From positions 2,942,501 to 3,006,500 of the forward strand of contig CP041667.1 in NCBI GenBank assembly GCA_007361935.1: DNA of 64,000 bases, in the 5' to 3' direction. Positions 51,895 to 61,179 of this stretch are shown one piece after another. The notes below the pieces were generated by a model. It saw only the letters and a list, made by a program, of their open reading frames with translations, had not been told where the DNA came from and did no database searches. The DNA comes from Lachnospiraceae bacterium KGMB03038 (GTDB lineage: Bacteria > Bacillota > Clostridia > Lachnospirales > Lachnospiraceae). Both the position numbers and the translations under genes were made by a program. How positions within the stretch are numbered: the first letter of the stretch is position 1; each line of letters opens with the position of its first letter.

Positions 51895-52602
51895 TCAGTT
51901 CAGTTCATCCCATACCATAAACGCCCCTACCATACTCCTGGCGTCTGCCTCCATCGCAGCCTTGGCCATCTCCGCAAATCCAAGCCGGAGCGCGTGATAA
52001 GTAGCCATATGCTGCCGCACCGCCCCTGTCAGGATCCTCTGCAGATCCTCATGTTTTAACGCATGATACAGCGAATTCCGATAATAGAAAATTCTTCCCT
52101 CGATTTTCTGATACATTTCCTGAATCAGCCGATTCCGGCTTGCCTGGATGATAAGAGCGTGGAAATGATGGTCGCAGATGGAGTGTTCCAAGATATCTGA
52201 AGTCTTCTTTCCCCGGCTGGCCTTCTGATATCTGGTAATCCAATGTTTCAATTCTTCCAATTCCTGGTCTGTGATCAGAGAGGCCGCCAGGTACGCAGCA
52301 TGTCCTTCTATCGCCAGCCTGGCGTCCATGATCTGATAACATTCGTCTTTGGTCAATCTGGCCACGACCGATACCCTGTTGGCAGCCTTATAGATCAATC
52401 CTTCCTCCACCAGCCGGGCAAGCCCGTTCCGTACCGGAGTCCGGCTGACTCCCAGATCTTCCGCGATCTTGCTTTCATTCAGTTTTGAGCCAGGGGCGAT
52501 ACGAAGGCCAATGATCTCCATCCGCAAAGCCTGATAAATTATATCCTCCAAATGCAGGAACGGATTTTCTTTCATCTGTGTCTGCAGGCTCTTTTTATCC
52601 AT
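51895..52602 (-). CDS. GntR-family transcriptional regulator with FCD domain
   Basis: A 235-residue regulator. The winged-helix part is GSKLNESKIAEDLGVSRTPVRNGLARLVEEGLIYK (about 38-75). It is followed by an FCD effector domain whose metal-site residues appear in DARLAIEGHAAYLAA, EHSICDHHFHALIIQASRN and RQHMATYHAL. It is transcribed divergently from the YkvI-ortAB genes and probably controls them in response to a small carboxylic or amino acid. GAGGGGAGCGT precedes the ATG. Confidence 0.9.
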   Translation of the reverse strand: MDKKSLQTQMKENPFLHLEDIIYQALRMEIIGLRIAPGSKLNESKIAEDLGVSRTPVRNGLARLVEEGLIYKAANRVSVVARLTKDECYQIMDARLAIEGHAAYLAASLITDQELEELKHWITRYQKASRGKKTSDILEHSICDHHFHALIIQASRNRLIQEMYQKIEGRIFYYRNSLYHALKHEDLQRILTGAVRQHMATYHALRLGFAEMAKAAMEADARSMVGAFMVWDELN

Positions 52603-52748
52603 ACGCTCCCCTCGCTTTTTCCATTTTGCCTTAATCTTAAATCAAAAAGAAACATGTGTCTATCCAAAAACATTTCTTTCTCTATACCTCCTTTTTGTAC
52701 ATTTTCAAAAACAAAGTTTCCTTGCTGCAATCATAAATCGTCTGAAAA

Positions 52749-52778
52749 TTGACACTATTTATGTATTTATGGTAAATT
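52749..52778 (+). promoter_or_regulatory. Sigma-A promoter of the ykvI-ortAB operon
   Basis: TTGACA (52749-52754), 18 bp and TAAATT (52773-52778), within the 224-bp divergent region between the GntR gene and the transporter gene. The rest of the region is AT-rich with no gene. Confidence 0.6.
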
Positions 52779-52826
52779 TTTCTAAATTTAATCGTTGTAT
52801 TTATTATTTAGAAAGGAGATTACAGC

Positions 52827-53930
52827 ATGGAAAATCAAACAAAAAGTAATGCCGGTATCTCAATCCTGCGCTATGCGGGAACTTATATCGGCGCCGTTAT
52901 CGGTTCCGGCTTCGCCAGCGGGCAGGAGCCTCTTCAGTTCTTCGCCTCCTATGGATACTGGGGAATCCTGGGCGCGATCCTGGTGATCGTTCTTTTCGCC
53001 TGGTACGGCTATCTCTTCATGGCGGCAGGGTATAAGCTTCAGACATCCACTCACCAGCCTGTCCTCAATTATCTATGCGGAAATGTGGTCGGCCGAATTT
53101 TCGACTGGATCCTGACCTTCTTCCTCTTCGGAGTTCTGGCAATCATGATCTCCGGCGGGGGAGCGGCCTTGAATCAGTATTTTGGTCTTGACCTGATGAT
53201 CGGAAAAGTAATCATTACCATTCTGGCAGTTGGAACCATCCTTTTCGGATTCCGTTCCGCCTTAAGCGCCCTTGGTTTTCTCTCCACAGTCATCATTGTT
53301 GTAACGCTTGCCATTTCTCTTGGAACGGTCTGCGCCAATATGCCTGGGATCGCCAAGGCCGGTGAGGCCATCCAGGGTCTGGAGCTTTCCCAGGCAACGC
53401 CATTTTGGCTTCTGTCTGTATTTACATACGTTTCTTACTGTGTCCTTCCCGTCTTATCCGCCTGCGCCACCATCGGCCACGGTGAGAAAGACCCGAAAAT
53501 CATTAAGAAATCCGCCTTCATCGGAGGCGCGGCTCTGGGTGTGGCAGTGCTCTTCATGGTACTGGCGCTCCTCTCAAGGATTCAGGATGTGGCCGGATAT
53601 GAGATTCCTTTCCTGGAAATCGCAAGACAGATGCATCCTGCCATTGGATTCCTCTTCACTTTAATCCTTCTGGCCGCCATTTACACCACCACCGTTCCGA
53701 TCCTGTACGGATTCTCCATCCGGTTTGCCGAAGAAGGAACCACACGTTTTACCATTGTTACGGTAGTTGCTTCCGTCATTGCCTTCATTGCCGGAATGTT
53801 CCCCTTCAGCACTCTGGTGGGAACGGTCTATCCGCTTCTTGGATACATTGGCATGATCGTTATGATCGCCGGAGCTTATAAAATGTTTATCAAAAAAGAT
53901 CTAAAGCTGACAAAAAAGGAGGAGGATTAA
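52827..53930 (+). CDS. YkvI-family membrane transporter
   Basis: A 367-residue integral membrane protein with about ten helices of the YkvI/COG3949 type within the APC/LeuT-like transporter superfamily. The first-helix unwound motif IGSGFASGQEPLQFFASYG resembles the substrate- and sodium-binding region of that fold. It is followed 2 bp later by ortA, so it is likely an amino-acid importer or exporter for the thiolase pathway. AGAAAGGAGATTACAGC precedes the ATG. The actual substrate is unproven. Confidence 0.82.
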   Translation: MENQTKSNAGISILRYAGTYIGAVIGSGFASGQEPLQFFASYGYWGILGAILVIVLFAWYGYLFMAAGYKLQTSTHQPVLNYLCGNVVGRIFDWILTFFLFGVLAIMISGGGAALNQYFGLDLMIGKVIITILAVGTILFGFRSALSALGFLSTVIIVVTLAISLGTVCANMPGIAKAGEAIQGLELSQATPFWLLSVFTYVSYCVLPVLSACATIGHGEKDPKIIKKSAFIGGAALGVAVLFMVLALLSRIQDVAGYEIPFLEIARQMHPAIGFLFTLILLAAIYTTTVPILYGFSIRFAEEGTTRFTIVTVVASVIAFIAGMFPFSTLVGTVYPLLGYIGMIVMIAGAYKMFIKKDLKLTKKEED

Positions 53931-53932
53931 TC

Positions 53933-54241
53933 ATGAGCAATACTGCACACAAAGGCGACTGGGTACGCATTGAACAGATCATACTTACCCCTGACCAAAG
54001 GCTTGAGACCCTTCCAGAGGCAACCCGCAAAGTGCCGCTGAAATGCTGGACCAATGGGTTCCTGGAAGATGACGAGGCAAAGATTGGCGATACCGTCCAG
54101 ATCAAGACCAATATCGGAAGGGTCATTACCGGTACTTTGTATGAACTCTGGCCCAAATACGATCATAGTTTTGGCCGTCAGCAGCCCACTCTGATCCACG
54201 TAGGGGAAGAATTGGAAGACATTTTGAAGGAGGAGGATTAA
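53933..54241 (+). CDS. ortA: 2-amino-4-oxopentanoate thiolase subunit OrtA
   Basis: A 102-residue small subunit of 2-amino-4-ketopentanoate thiolase, which with OrtB converts AKP and CoA to alanine and acetyl-CoA in clostridial ornithine fermentation. Typical features are KGDWVRIEQIILTPDQR, TRKVPLKCWTNGFL, IGDTVQIKTNIGR and YDHSFG. It follows the YkvI gene with an AAGGAGGAGGATTAATC site and precedes ortB by 1 bp. The other ornithine-pathway genes (orr, oraS, oraE, ord) are not in this window. Confidence 0.9.
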   Translation: MSNTAHKGDWVRIEQIILTPDQRLETLPEATRKVPLKCWTNGFLEDDEAKIGDTVQIKTNIGRVITGTLYELWPKYDHSFGRQQPTLIHVGEELEDILKEED

Positions 54242-54242
54242 C

Positions 54243-55664
54243 ATGGGAAAACAACAGGCAGTTTCTGAAACCGTTGGAAGAAACAAAGAAATTTTATTTA
54301 AATCTGTTAACCTGAACTACGATGAATTCAAGAAGGAACGATTGGCCTGGGACTATGAAAAGCTGATGGATTCTGTAGGCTACAGCCTGGACGAGATCCG
54401 CAAGATCCAGCAGGAGGTCTATGTAGGAAACACTCCCCTTCTGGAACTGAAAAATATGACCCGGCTGATCCGTAAAATTTCAGAACCAGGCAAAGGCGCC
54501 CGCATCTTTTTGAAAGATGAAGCCAACAATCCTACCGGCAGTTTCAAGGACCGCCGGGCAGTCCTCCCTGTTTATGAGGCCAAGAAAAATGGATATCCGG
54601 GCGTGATCGTTTCCTCCAGCGGAAACTATGGCGCGGCCGTGGCTTCTCAGGCTGCCCGCCGGGGCATCAAATCCATCGTTGCTCAGGAAGTCTATGACGA
54701 CGCCGGAAACGGCCAGCCTGAATCTCTGGAAAAAGGCCGTGCCTGCGAAGCGTACGGTTCCGAGATCCAGCAGTATACAGTAGGGCCTGAAGTATTTACA
54801 TATGTCATCTTAAACTTGTTGGATGAGACCGGATATTTTAGTTCCTCCCTTTATCTGCCCCACAGCATCGCCGGCATTGAGACCATCGGCGCAGAGATTA
54901 TGGAACAGACCCTTGCCCAGACCGGGCGGCAGCCGGACGTAGTCATGGTCACCCACGCAGGCGGCGGAAACTTTACCGGAACCGCCAGAGGCATGTTAAA
55001 ATCCGGCTACACCGGGAAACTCTGCGGCGTATCCGTAGATCTGCGGGATCTGGATTCCCACGATGACAGCCAGTTTGCTAGGAAATCCTTCTCCACCGGA
55101 CATACCGGCTATGGCTACACTTCCTTAAGGAATCCGGAAAGCGTGGACGTACCTCTGAACGCGGCCCGGCCATTAAGATACATGGACGCTTACTATACCG
55201 TGACCCAGGGAGATGTTTACTACATCACGGAGCTGCTGGACCGTATGGAAGGACTGCAGAGAGGCCCTGCCGGAAACACATCCCTGGCCGGAGCATTTGC
55301 CCTGGCCCGCCAGATGGACGAAGACCAGATCATCGTTGTTCAGGAATCCGAGTACACAGGCGCCGGAAAATCCCACACCGCCCAGCTTACCTTCGCGGAA
55401 GACCACGGTGTAAAAGTCTACCGGGGCGATACCAATGAGGAGCGGCCGGGAGAATCCATCGTCATTCCAGAATCGCCACAGGATATCCGCATCCGCGATA
55501 TCGATCTGGATAAGATCCGCCAGCAGTATCTTGAGATCAACGTAAAAGAAAAAGGCTTCGATAATATTACGCCGGAAGAACTGGCCTTCCTGGCAGCCGA
55601 GACTCATCAAAGCGAAGAAAAGACAAAAGAAGAATTGACCGCAATGGGAATTCATATCGTATAA
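54243..55664 (+). CDS. ortB: 2-amino-4-oxopentanoate thiolase subunit OrtB (PLP-dependent)
   Basis: A 473-residue PLP fold-type II protein. The cofactor lysine lies in NNPTGSFKDRRAVLP, the phosphate/substrate loop in SSSGNYGAAVASQAA, and a glycine-rich loop in THAGGGNFTGTARGM. It resembles threonine synthase/diaminopropionate lyase relatives but matches OrtB by length, N-terminal extension and pairing with ortA. AAGGAGGAGGATTAAC precedes the ATG. It ends 6 bp before repeat copy F, which lies between it and the converging sir2 gene. Confidence 0.9.
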   Translation: MGKQQAVSETVGRNKEILFKSVNLNYDEFKKERLAWDYEKLMDSVGYSLDEIRKIQQEVYVGNTPLLELKNMTRLIRKISEPGKGARIFLKDEANNPTGSFKDRRAVLPVYEAKKNGYPGVIVSSSGNYGAAVASQAARRGIKSIVAQEVYDDAGNGQPESLEKGRACEAYGSEIQQYTVGPEVFTYVILNLLDETGYFSSSLYLPHSIAGIETIGAEIMEQTLAQTGRQPDVVMVTHAGGGNFTGTARGMLKSGYTGKLCGVSVDLRDLDSHDDSQFARKSFSTGHTGYGYTSLRNPESVDVPLNAARPLRYMDAYYTVTQGDVYYITELLDRMEGLQRGPAGNTSLAGAFALARQMDEDQIIVVQESEYTGAGKSHTAQLTFAEDHGVKVYRGDTNEERPGESIVIPESPQDIRIRDIDLDKIRQQYLEINVKEKGFDNITPEELAFLAAETHQSEEKTKEELTAMGIHIV

Positions 55665-55670
55665 TTCATC

Positions 55671-55729
55671 GGGGCCGGGGGATTTTTAAAAATCCCCCGG
55701 CCCAAATTAAAAATGCCCTGTCCCTTTTT
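55671..55729 (+). repeat. Palindromic 3'-end element, copy F (GGCCGGGG subtype)
   Basis: Core GGGGCCGGGGGATTTTT / AAAAATCCCCCGGCCC then tail AAATTAAAAATGCCCTGTCCC (55703-55724; split as AAATTAAAAAT + GCCCTGTCCC) and TTTTT. It fills the gap between convergent ortB and sir2 and overlaps the sir2 stop by 2 bp. Confidence 0.88.
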
Positions 55730-56453
55730 ACACTTTTATCTGTTCCATCACTTCCCCAATAGGCGCCGCGATAGTCAATTCTGCTCCCACTTCTCTTGCC
55801 GTAGCGCTCTTATTGATCACCACCAGGTGTTTTCCGCGGAAATAATCGATAAATCCCGCCGCGGGATAGACGACCAGGGAGGTGCCGCCGATGATCAATG
55901 TGTCCGCCTGGCTGATAGCTTCTATACTTTTGCGGATCAGCCCGGAATCCAAACTTTCTTCATAGAGCACCACATCTGGCTTGATCAAGCCTCCACATTC
56001 ACAGTGCGGAACTCCTTCCGAATTCTTTACATAAGCCGCATCGTAGAATTTCCCGCATCTTTGACAATAATTTCGATGGATACTTCCGTGTATCTCATAG
56101 ACTTTTTTACTTCCCGCCGCCTGATGGAGTCCATCGATATTCTGGGTGATGACTGCCAGAAGCTTCCCTGCCTGTTCGAGCTGGGCCAGCTTCATATGGG
56201 CCGGATTGGGCTTTGCGTCCAGAAACATCATTTTTGTTTTGTAGAATTCATAGAAGGCTTCTGTATCCCGCACAAAAAAGCTGTGGCTGACAATCTGCTC
56301 CGGAGAATACCTGTATTTCTGCCGATAGATCCCATCGGCGCTGCGAAAATCTGGAATCCCGCTTTCTGTGGAAACTCCCGCCCCGCCAAAAAACACGATC
56401 CGTTCACTGTCGTCCGCGATCTCCTGTAATCTTGCCGCTTCTTCCTCATACAT
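55728..56453 (-). CDS. cobB: NAD-dependent protein deacylase, sirtuin family
   Basis: A 241-residue sirtuin. The NAD-binding GGAGVSTESGIPDFRS, TQNIDGLH, catalytic histidine in YEIHGS, the four-cysteine zinc ribbon (CQRC and CECG), GTSLVVYPA and VVINKSAT are all present. The position equivalent to the Tyr-x-x-Arg acyl-specificity pair of CobB/SIRT5 reads FYKTKM, with Lys instead of Arg. A preference for acetyl over malonyl/succinyl groups is therefore more likely. It follows the MarR gene by 17 bp at the end of the fatty-acid operon. Its stop overlaps repeat copy F. Confidence 0.92.
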   Translation of the reverse strand: MYEEEAARLQEIADDSERIVFFGGAGVSTESGIPDFRSADGIYRQKYRYSPEQIVSHSFFVRDTEAFYEFYKTKMMFLDAKPNPAHMKLAQLEQAGKLLAVITQNIDGLHQAAGSKKVYEIHGSIHRNYCQRCGKFYDAAYVKNSEGVPHCECGGLIKPDVVLYEESLDSGLIRKSIEAISQADTLIIGGTSLVVYPAAGFIDYFRGKHLVVINKSATAREVGAELTIAAPIGEVMEQIKV

Positions 56454-56470
56454 GAGACATCCCTCCTATC

Positions 56471-56929
56471 TTACCCGCGATGGTCCTGTTTGCTGTAACC
56501 GGTGAAAAATTCCGTCAATGCATCCAGCGTTTTTACCAAAACGGGGAGTTCCTCTTTATCCAATTTCTCCAGGATTGCCTGGGTCATTTGCCGATGATAA
56601 TCCTCATGATGCCGGTAAGCCCGTATCCCTTTTTCAGTCAGGCTGACGAAGACGACCCTGCGGTCTTCCTCGCTCCTATGGCGCTGCGCGTATTTCTTAT
56701 TGACCAGACTGTTGACCGCTGTTGTAAGCGTCCCTACCGTAATATTTAATTTTTTCGCGATCGCAGACATGTTCCGCCCTTCTCCCAGTCCAATAGCCTC
56801 GATCACATGCATGTCATTATTGGTCAGATCCTTGAATTCTTCTGTGATAATGGCTTTTTCTTCCAGTTCCCAGATTTCATTGATCAGATTTACCAGTACG
56901 CCGTTGATCACCTTATACGCCTCGTCCAT
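56471..56929 (-). CDS. MarR-family regulator (FabT-like by context)
   Basis: A 152-residue winged-helix regulator. The DNA-binding core is NMSAIAKKLNITVGTLTTAVNSLVNKKYAQRHRSEEDRRVVFVSLTEKG. It lies at the end of the fatty-acid synthesis genes, as FabT-type MarR repressors do in other Firmicutes, so control of this operon by acyl-ACP is a reasonable inference. The start is ATG 56929 (MDEAYKV) with GGAAGG 10 bp upstream; the in-frame TTG at 56947 has no ribosome site. Confidence 0.85.
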   Translation of the reverse strand: MDEAYKVINGVLVNLINEIWELEEKAIITEEFKDLTNNDMHVIEAIGLGEGRNMSAIAKKLNITVGTLTTAVNSLVNKKYAQRHRSEEDRRVVFVSLTEKGIRAYRHHEDYHRQMTQAILEKLDKEELPVLVKTLDALTEFFTGYSKQDHRG

Positions 56930-56973
56930 CCTTTGCCATCCTTCCAAATTGCCCGTCTTGGTCTACAGTTTCA

Positions 56974-58047
56974 TTATACGCTTTCCGGTATCAGAGAAGC
57001 AATGACTTCTTTCACCGTTTCCAGCCGTTTTGCTCGCCAGGCGTCTGCCCCGCAGAATAGAAGCCCGTTTTCCACATCTCCCTCTGCCGCGTGGATCAGC
57101 GCGTCGGTGATACAATAAGGAATCCTCGCCGGATCGCATGTATGGAGACAGCCGTGGCATGGAGTATGAGGAATCTGCTCTCCGGCTCCGACCCGCTCCA
57201 TCAGCGGATTTCGAATTGCCCTTCCCGGCATTCCCACTGGACTTTTTACAATCAAGATATCTTCTTTGTCCGCGGCCAAATACGCCTCCTTGTAACGAAT
57301 ATCCGCATCGCACTCAAAGGTGGTCACAAACCGGGTGGCTGCCTGGATCGCGTCCACCCCCAGAGAAAACGCGTGAGCCGCCGCTTCTTTGGTGGAAATC
57401 CCGCCAGCCAAAGCCACCGGGATCTTCTGCCCGGCTTCCGCCTCATATTCCCTGACCGACCGAAAAATCCGTTCTACTTCCCTATCGTAAACCGCGGTTC
57501 CATATCCATAAAGGGCAAGCTGTTCCTCTGCAAATCCTAAGTGCCCGCCTGCCGCCGGGCCTTCGATCACCAGAAGATCCGGGACTTTGCGGTATTTCCT
57601 CCACCAATATTTCAGGATCAAACGGGCCGATTTCTCTGTAGAAATGATCGGCGCCAGTTTTACTTCAGATCCCGCCGCGATCTTCGGCAGATCTGTGGGC
57701 ACGCCCGCTCCGGAAACAATGAGATCCGCCCCTGCCTGGATCGCGGCTTTTACATATTCTTCATAATGCCGCATTGCCACCATGATATTAAATCCGATAA
57801 TGCCTTTCGGAGCAAGAGCCCTGGCCTTTTCGTATTCTGTCCGGATCGCTCTTAGGTTTGCCCCTTTTGGATCTAAGTCAAAGTCCGGTTCCCGATAACC
57901 GATCTGGGCGGCAGAGATAATCCCTATGCCGCCCTCCTTCGCAACTGCCCCGGCCAAATTGCCGAGGCTGATCCCAACACCCATGCCCCCCTGGATGAGC
58001 GGGACTTTTGCCTCCATATTCCCAATTTTCAATGGTCTTATTTCCAT
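56974..58047 (-). CDS. FMN-dependent nitronate monooxygenase / FabK-family reductase
   Basis: A 357-residue TIM-barrel flavoprotein. FMN-site motifs are PLIQGGMGVGISLGNLAGAVAKEGG, IGFNIMVAMRHYEE, VIEGPAAGGHLG, VALAGGISTKEAAAHAFSLGVDAIQAATRFV. It belongs to the NMO/FabK superfamily. Its place between accDA and marR in a fatty-acid operon suggests an enoyl-ACP reductase or a related lipid role rather than nitroalkane oxidation. A C-terminal extension of about 50 residues contains five cysteines (CHGCLHTCDPARIPYC and a later FCGAD), unusual for FabK. Function is therefore uncertain. Confidence 0.78.
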   Translation of the reverse strand: MEIRPLKIGNMEAKVPLIQGGMGVGISLGNLAGAVAKEGGIGIISAAQIGYREPDFDLDPKGANLRAIRTEYEKARALAPKGIIGFNIMVAMRHYEEYVKAAIQAGADLIVSGAGVPTDLPKIAAGSEVKLAPIISTEKSARLILKYWWRKYRKVPDLLVIEGPAAGGHLGFAEEQLALYGYGTAVYDREVERIFRSVREYEAEAGQKIPVALAGGISTKEAAAHAFSLGVDAIQAATRFVTTFECDADIRYKEAYLAADKEDILIVKSPVGMPGRAIRNPLMERVGAGEQIPHTPCHGCLHTCDPARIPYCITDALIHAAEGDVENGLLFCGADAWRAKRLETVKEVIASLIPESV

Positions 58048-58061
58048 ATTCTTCTCCTATC

Positions 58062-59822
58062 TTACATCCTGCGGAACCTTTCATACCTTCTAGAAACCAG
58101 TTCTTCCGCCGAAACCTGCCTGGCCGCCTCCAAAAATCGCCCGATCTCCCGTTCCATAGGTCCGGTCACCTCCCGCAGATTCTGCACGGTATAATGGGCC
58201 GGCTCTGAAAATACGCGTTCCACGATCCCCATTTCATACAGATCCCGGGCCGTCAGACGCATGACCTCTGCCGCTTCTTTTGCCTTCCCGCTGTCCTTCC
58301 ACAGAATACTGGCAAATCCTTCCGGTGACAGAATAGAATAGATAGAGTTTTCCAGCATCCAGACTTGATCTGCTGTCGCCATGGCAAGAGCGCCGCCACT
58401 TCCTCCTTCTCCAATGATGATAGATAGGATCGGGACGGTAAGCCCAGACATCTCGTAAATATTTCTTGCGATCGCCTCACCCTGTCCCCGCTCTTCCGCT
58501 TCCAGCCCGCAGAACGCTCCCGGTGTATCTACAAAACAGATCACCGGACGGCCAAATTTCTCCGCCTGTTTCATCAGGCGCAGGGCCTTGCGGTATCCGT
58601 CCGGAGAAGGCATTCCAAAATTACGCTCGATATTTTCCTTTGTATTGGTTCCTTTCGCCTGAGCGATCACTGTCACCGGCTTTCCGTGAAAGCGGGCAAT
58701 TCCGCCTATGACAGCCTTATCATCGGCAAAATACCGGTCTCCGTGGAATTCTATAAAATCCGTAAACAGAGCGCCAATATAGTCGCTTCCCACCGGCCGG
58801 TCTTTCATCCGAGAGATCTGCACCCGGTCCCAGGCAGCCGCTTGATTATGGGTATGGGAATCTTCCATATTTGCCATACTGTCCCCGGATATCTCGCCCT
58901 CCTGGCTCTCCCTGTCAGATCCGCCGCTTTCCTCTGTTACGTCTTGCTTTCTTACATGCCCTTCCGTTTCATGAAGTTTCAAAATCTGGGAAAGCGTTTC
59001 TTTTAGCTGGGGACGCTCCACAATCCCGTCAATGAATCCGTGTTCCAGCAGAAATTCAGAGCGCTGGAATCCCTTAGGCAGCTTCTGTCCGATCGTCTGC
59101 TCAATCACCCTTGGCCCCGCAAATCCGATCAAAGCCTTTGGTTCTGCCAGGATCACATCGCCCAGCATGGCAAAGCTTGCCGTTACCCCGCCGGTGGTAG
59201 GATCTGTCAGCACACTGATATAAAGAAGCCCCGCATCACTGTGGCGTTTCAAGGCCGCTGAAGTCTTGGCCATCTGCATAAGAGAAGTGATTCCTTCCTG
59301 CATCCGGGCGCCGCCGGAGCAGGCAAATAAGATCACCGGAAGTTTTTCCTTGGTGGCCCGCCCTGCTGCCCGGGCAATCTTTTCGCCTACCACCTGACCC
59401 ATACTTGCCATCAGGAAACGGCCGTCACATACGCCAATGACCACAGGAGTCCCATTGATACGGGCTTTCCCAGTAATGACCGCCTCATCCAGTTTTGTCT
59501 TTTCCCGGATAGTCTTAAGTTTTTCCTCATATCCCTTATAATGGAGAGGATTCCGGGTGGCCAATCCCTGGTCCCATTCTTCAAATGTCCCTTCATCCGC
59601 CACCATCTCAATGCGCCGATACGCATGGACGCGGAAATATCCGCCGCATTTAGGGCAGATATAATACCCCTGCTTCACATCTTCCGCAATGATCGCTCCC
59701 CCACATTTATTACATTTCCGAAGCAGTCCTTCCGGCACCTCAGGTCTTTTCCCGCCAATGGAGATATATGCCTTTCTAGCAGAAGAAAGTCTTGTTTTTT
59801 TGAACACATTATCTAATTTCAT
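58062..59822 (-). CDS. Fused acetyl-CoA carboxylase carboxyltransferase, beta-alpha (AccD-AccA)
   Basis: A 586-residue fusion of both carboxyltransferase subunits, which transfer the carboxyl group from biotin to acetyl-CoA to give malonyl-CoA. AccD covers about 1-287 with the zinc ribbon Cys37, Cys40, Cys56, Cys59 and the SGGARMQEG oxyanion segment. A hydrophilic linker of about 45 residues (Asp/Glu/Ser-rich, about 288-332) leads into AccA (about 333-586), with EFHGDRYFADD, GMPSPDGYRKALRLMKQAE, TPGAFCG and IGEGGSGGALA. The frame is continuous. It lies 13 bp after accC. Confidence 0.93.
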   Translation of the reverse strand: MKLDNVFKKTRLSSARKAYISIGGKRPEVPEGLLRKCNKCGGAIIAEDVKQGYYICPKCGGYFRVHAYRRIEMVADEGTFEEWDQGLATRNPLHYKGYEEKLKTIREKTKLDEAVITGKARINGTPVVIGVCDGRFLMASMGQVVGEKIARAAGRATKEKLPVILFACSGGARMQEGITSLMQMAKTSAALKRHSDAGLLYISVLTDPTTGGVTASFAMLGDVILAEPKALIGFAGPRVIEQTIGQKLPKGFQRSEFLLEHGFIDGIVERPQLKETLSQILKLHETEGHVRKQDVTEESGGSDRESQEGEISGDSMANMEDSHTHNQAAAWDRVQISRMKDRPVGSDYIGALFTDFIEFHGDRYFADDKAVIGGIARFHGKPVTVIAQAKGTNTKENIERNFGMPSPDGYRKALRLMKQAEKFGRPVICFVDTPGAFCGLEAEERGQGEAIARNIYEMSGLTVPILSIIIGEGGSGGALAMATADQVWMLENSIYSILSPEGFASILWKDSGKAKEAAEVMRLTARDLYEMGIVERVFSEPAHYTVQNLREVTGPMEREIGRFLEAARQVSAEELVSRRYERFRRM

Positions 59823-59835
59823 TTACCCGTCACCT

Positions 59836-61170
59836 TTACATTTTCTCAATGAATTCAATGTCAATGTCTCCAGAAATGAAGTCTGGATGGCTGACGATCT
59901 CATACTGATAGTCCACGTTCGTGTCGATTCCCTCGATAATGACCTCGCCCAAGGCGCTCTGCATTTTACGGATCGCTTCCTTTCGATTCTTTGCCCATAC
60001 GATCAGCTTCGCCACCATAGAGTCATAATAGGGCGGAATTGTATAGCCGCTGTAAATCGCGGAATCGATGCGGATTCCCTTGCCCCCCGGAAGATACATA
60101 TCCTGGATCGTTCCCGGCGAAGGACGAAACCCTTTCTTAGGATTCTCCGCATTGATCCGGCACTCGATGGCGTGGCCGCTCAGGTGAACTTCGTTCTGAG
60201 TATAGGAAAGCTTTTTCCCGGATGCGATACGGATCTGTTCTTTTACAAGATCAATTCCCGTTACCCACTCAGTTACCGGATGCTCCACCTGGATCCGAGT
60301 GTTCATTTCCATAAAATAGAAGTTCCCGTTTTTCTCCAAAAGAAATTCTATGGTCCCCGCGTTTTCATAGCCGGCCGCTTTGGCCGCCCGCACCGCCGCC
60401 TCGCCCATTTTCTCGCGCAATTCATCTGTCAGGGCGATGGAGGGCGCTTCCTCTATCATTTTCTGATGATTTCTCTGGACGGAGCAGTCCCGCTCCCCCA
60501 GATGGATCACATTTCCGTAGGAATCCGCCAGGATCTGGAACTCAATATGTCTGGGATGCTGCACAAAATGTTCGATATACATGGTATTGTCGCCAAACGC
60601 CATTTGTGTTTCCTTCTGGGCCGTCTGAAAACTGTTCTCGAATTCCTCCGGCCTCTGTGCCACTCTCATTCCTTTTCCGCCGCCTCCGAGAGCCGCCTTG
60701 ATGATCACCGGATAACCAATCTCTTCCGCGATCTTTGCGCCTTCTTTGGCATCATAGACCGCCTCCCTGCTTCCCGGAATCACTGGAACGCCGGCGGCCA
60801 TCATGGTATTTCTGGCCTCCTGCTTATTGCCAAGCTTAGCGATCACGCGGGACTTTGGTCCGATAAATGTAATATTGCACTGCTCACACAGCTCTGCAAA
60901 TTTATTGTTTTCCGAAAGAAATCCAAATCCCGGATGGATGGCATCCGCCCCAGTAATAATAGTGGCGCTGATGATCCGGTCCATGCTCAGATAACTTTCG
61001 CTGGACGGCGCGGGGCCTATGCACACCGCCTCGTCCGCAAGTTTGGTATGGAGGGCTTCCCGGTCCGCCTCTGAGTAGACCGCTACCGTCTCGATGCCCA
61101 TTTCCCGGCAGGCGCGGATGATCCGGACCGCGATTTCTCCCCGGTTAGCGATTAAAACTTTCTTGATCAT
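59836..61170 (-). CDS. accC: Acetyl-CoA carboxylase biotin carboxylase subunit
   Basis: A 444-residue ATP-grasp enzyme that carboxylates the biotin on AccB. Motifs are [66 protein letters not shown] and [18 protein letters not shown]. The start is ATG 61170, three codons inside a GTG-started frame, because AGGTGAGAGGC precedes it. It overlaps nothing and abuts the fabZ stop, so the pair is tightly coupled. Confidence 0.96.
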   Translation of the reverse strand: MIKKVLIANRGEIAVRIIRACREMGIETVAVYSEADREALHTKLADEAVCIGPAPSSESYLSMDRIISATIITGADAIHPGFGFLSENNKFAELCEQCNITFIGPKSRVIAKLGNKQEARNTMMAAGVPVIPGSREAVYDAKEGAKIAEEIGYPVIIKAALGGGGKGMRVAQRPEEFENSFQTAQKETQMAFGDNTMYIEHFVQHPRHIEFQILADSYGNVIHLGERDCSVQRNHQKMIEEAPSIALTDELREKMGEAAVRAAKAAGYENAGTIEFLLEKNGNFYFMEMNTRIQVEHPVTEWVTGIDLVKEQIRIASGKKLSYTQNEVHLSGHAIECRINAENPKKGFRPSPGTIQDMYLPGGKGIRIDSAIYSGYTIPPYYDSMVAKLIVWAKNRKEAIRKMQSALGEVIIEGIDTNVDYQYEIVSHPDFISGDIDIEFIEKM

Positions 61171-61179
61171 GCCTCTCAC

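Noticed and set aside
46156..56453. Linking the Zn-macrodomain and the sirtuin as one ADP-ribosylation system
   Set aside because: They are about 9 kb apart in different operons, and the sirtuin is a standard deacylase type, not SirTM.
59689..61074. A 461-codon open frame on the plus strand
   Set aside because: It is fully antisense to accC and the start of accDA; the sense proteins show all catalytic motifs.
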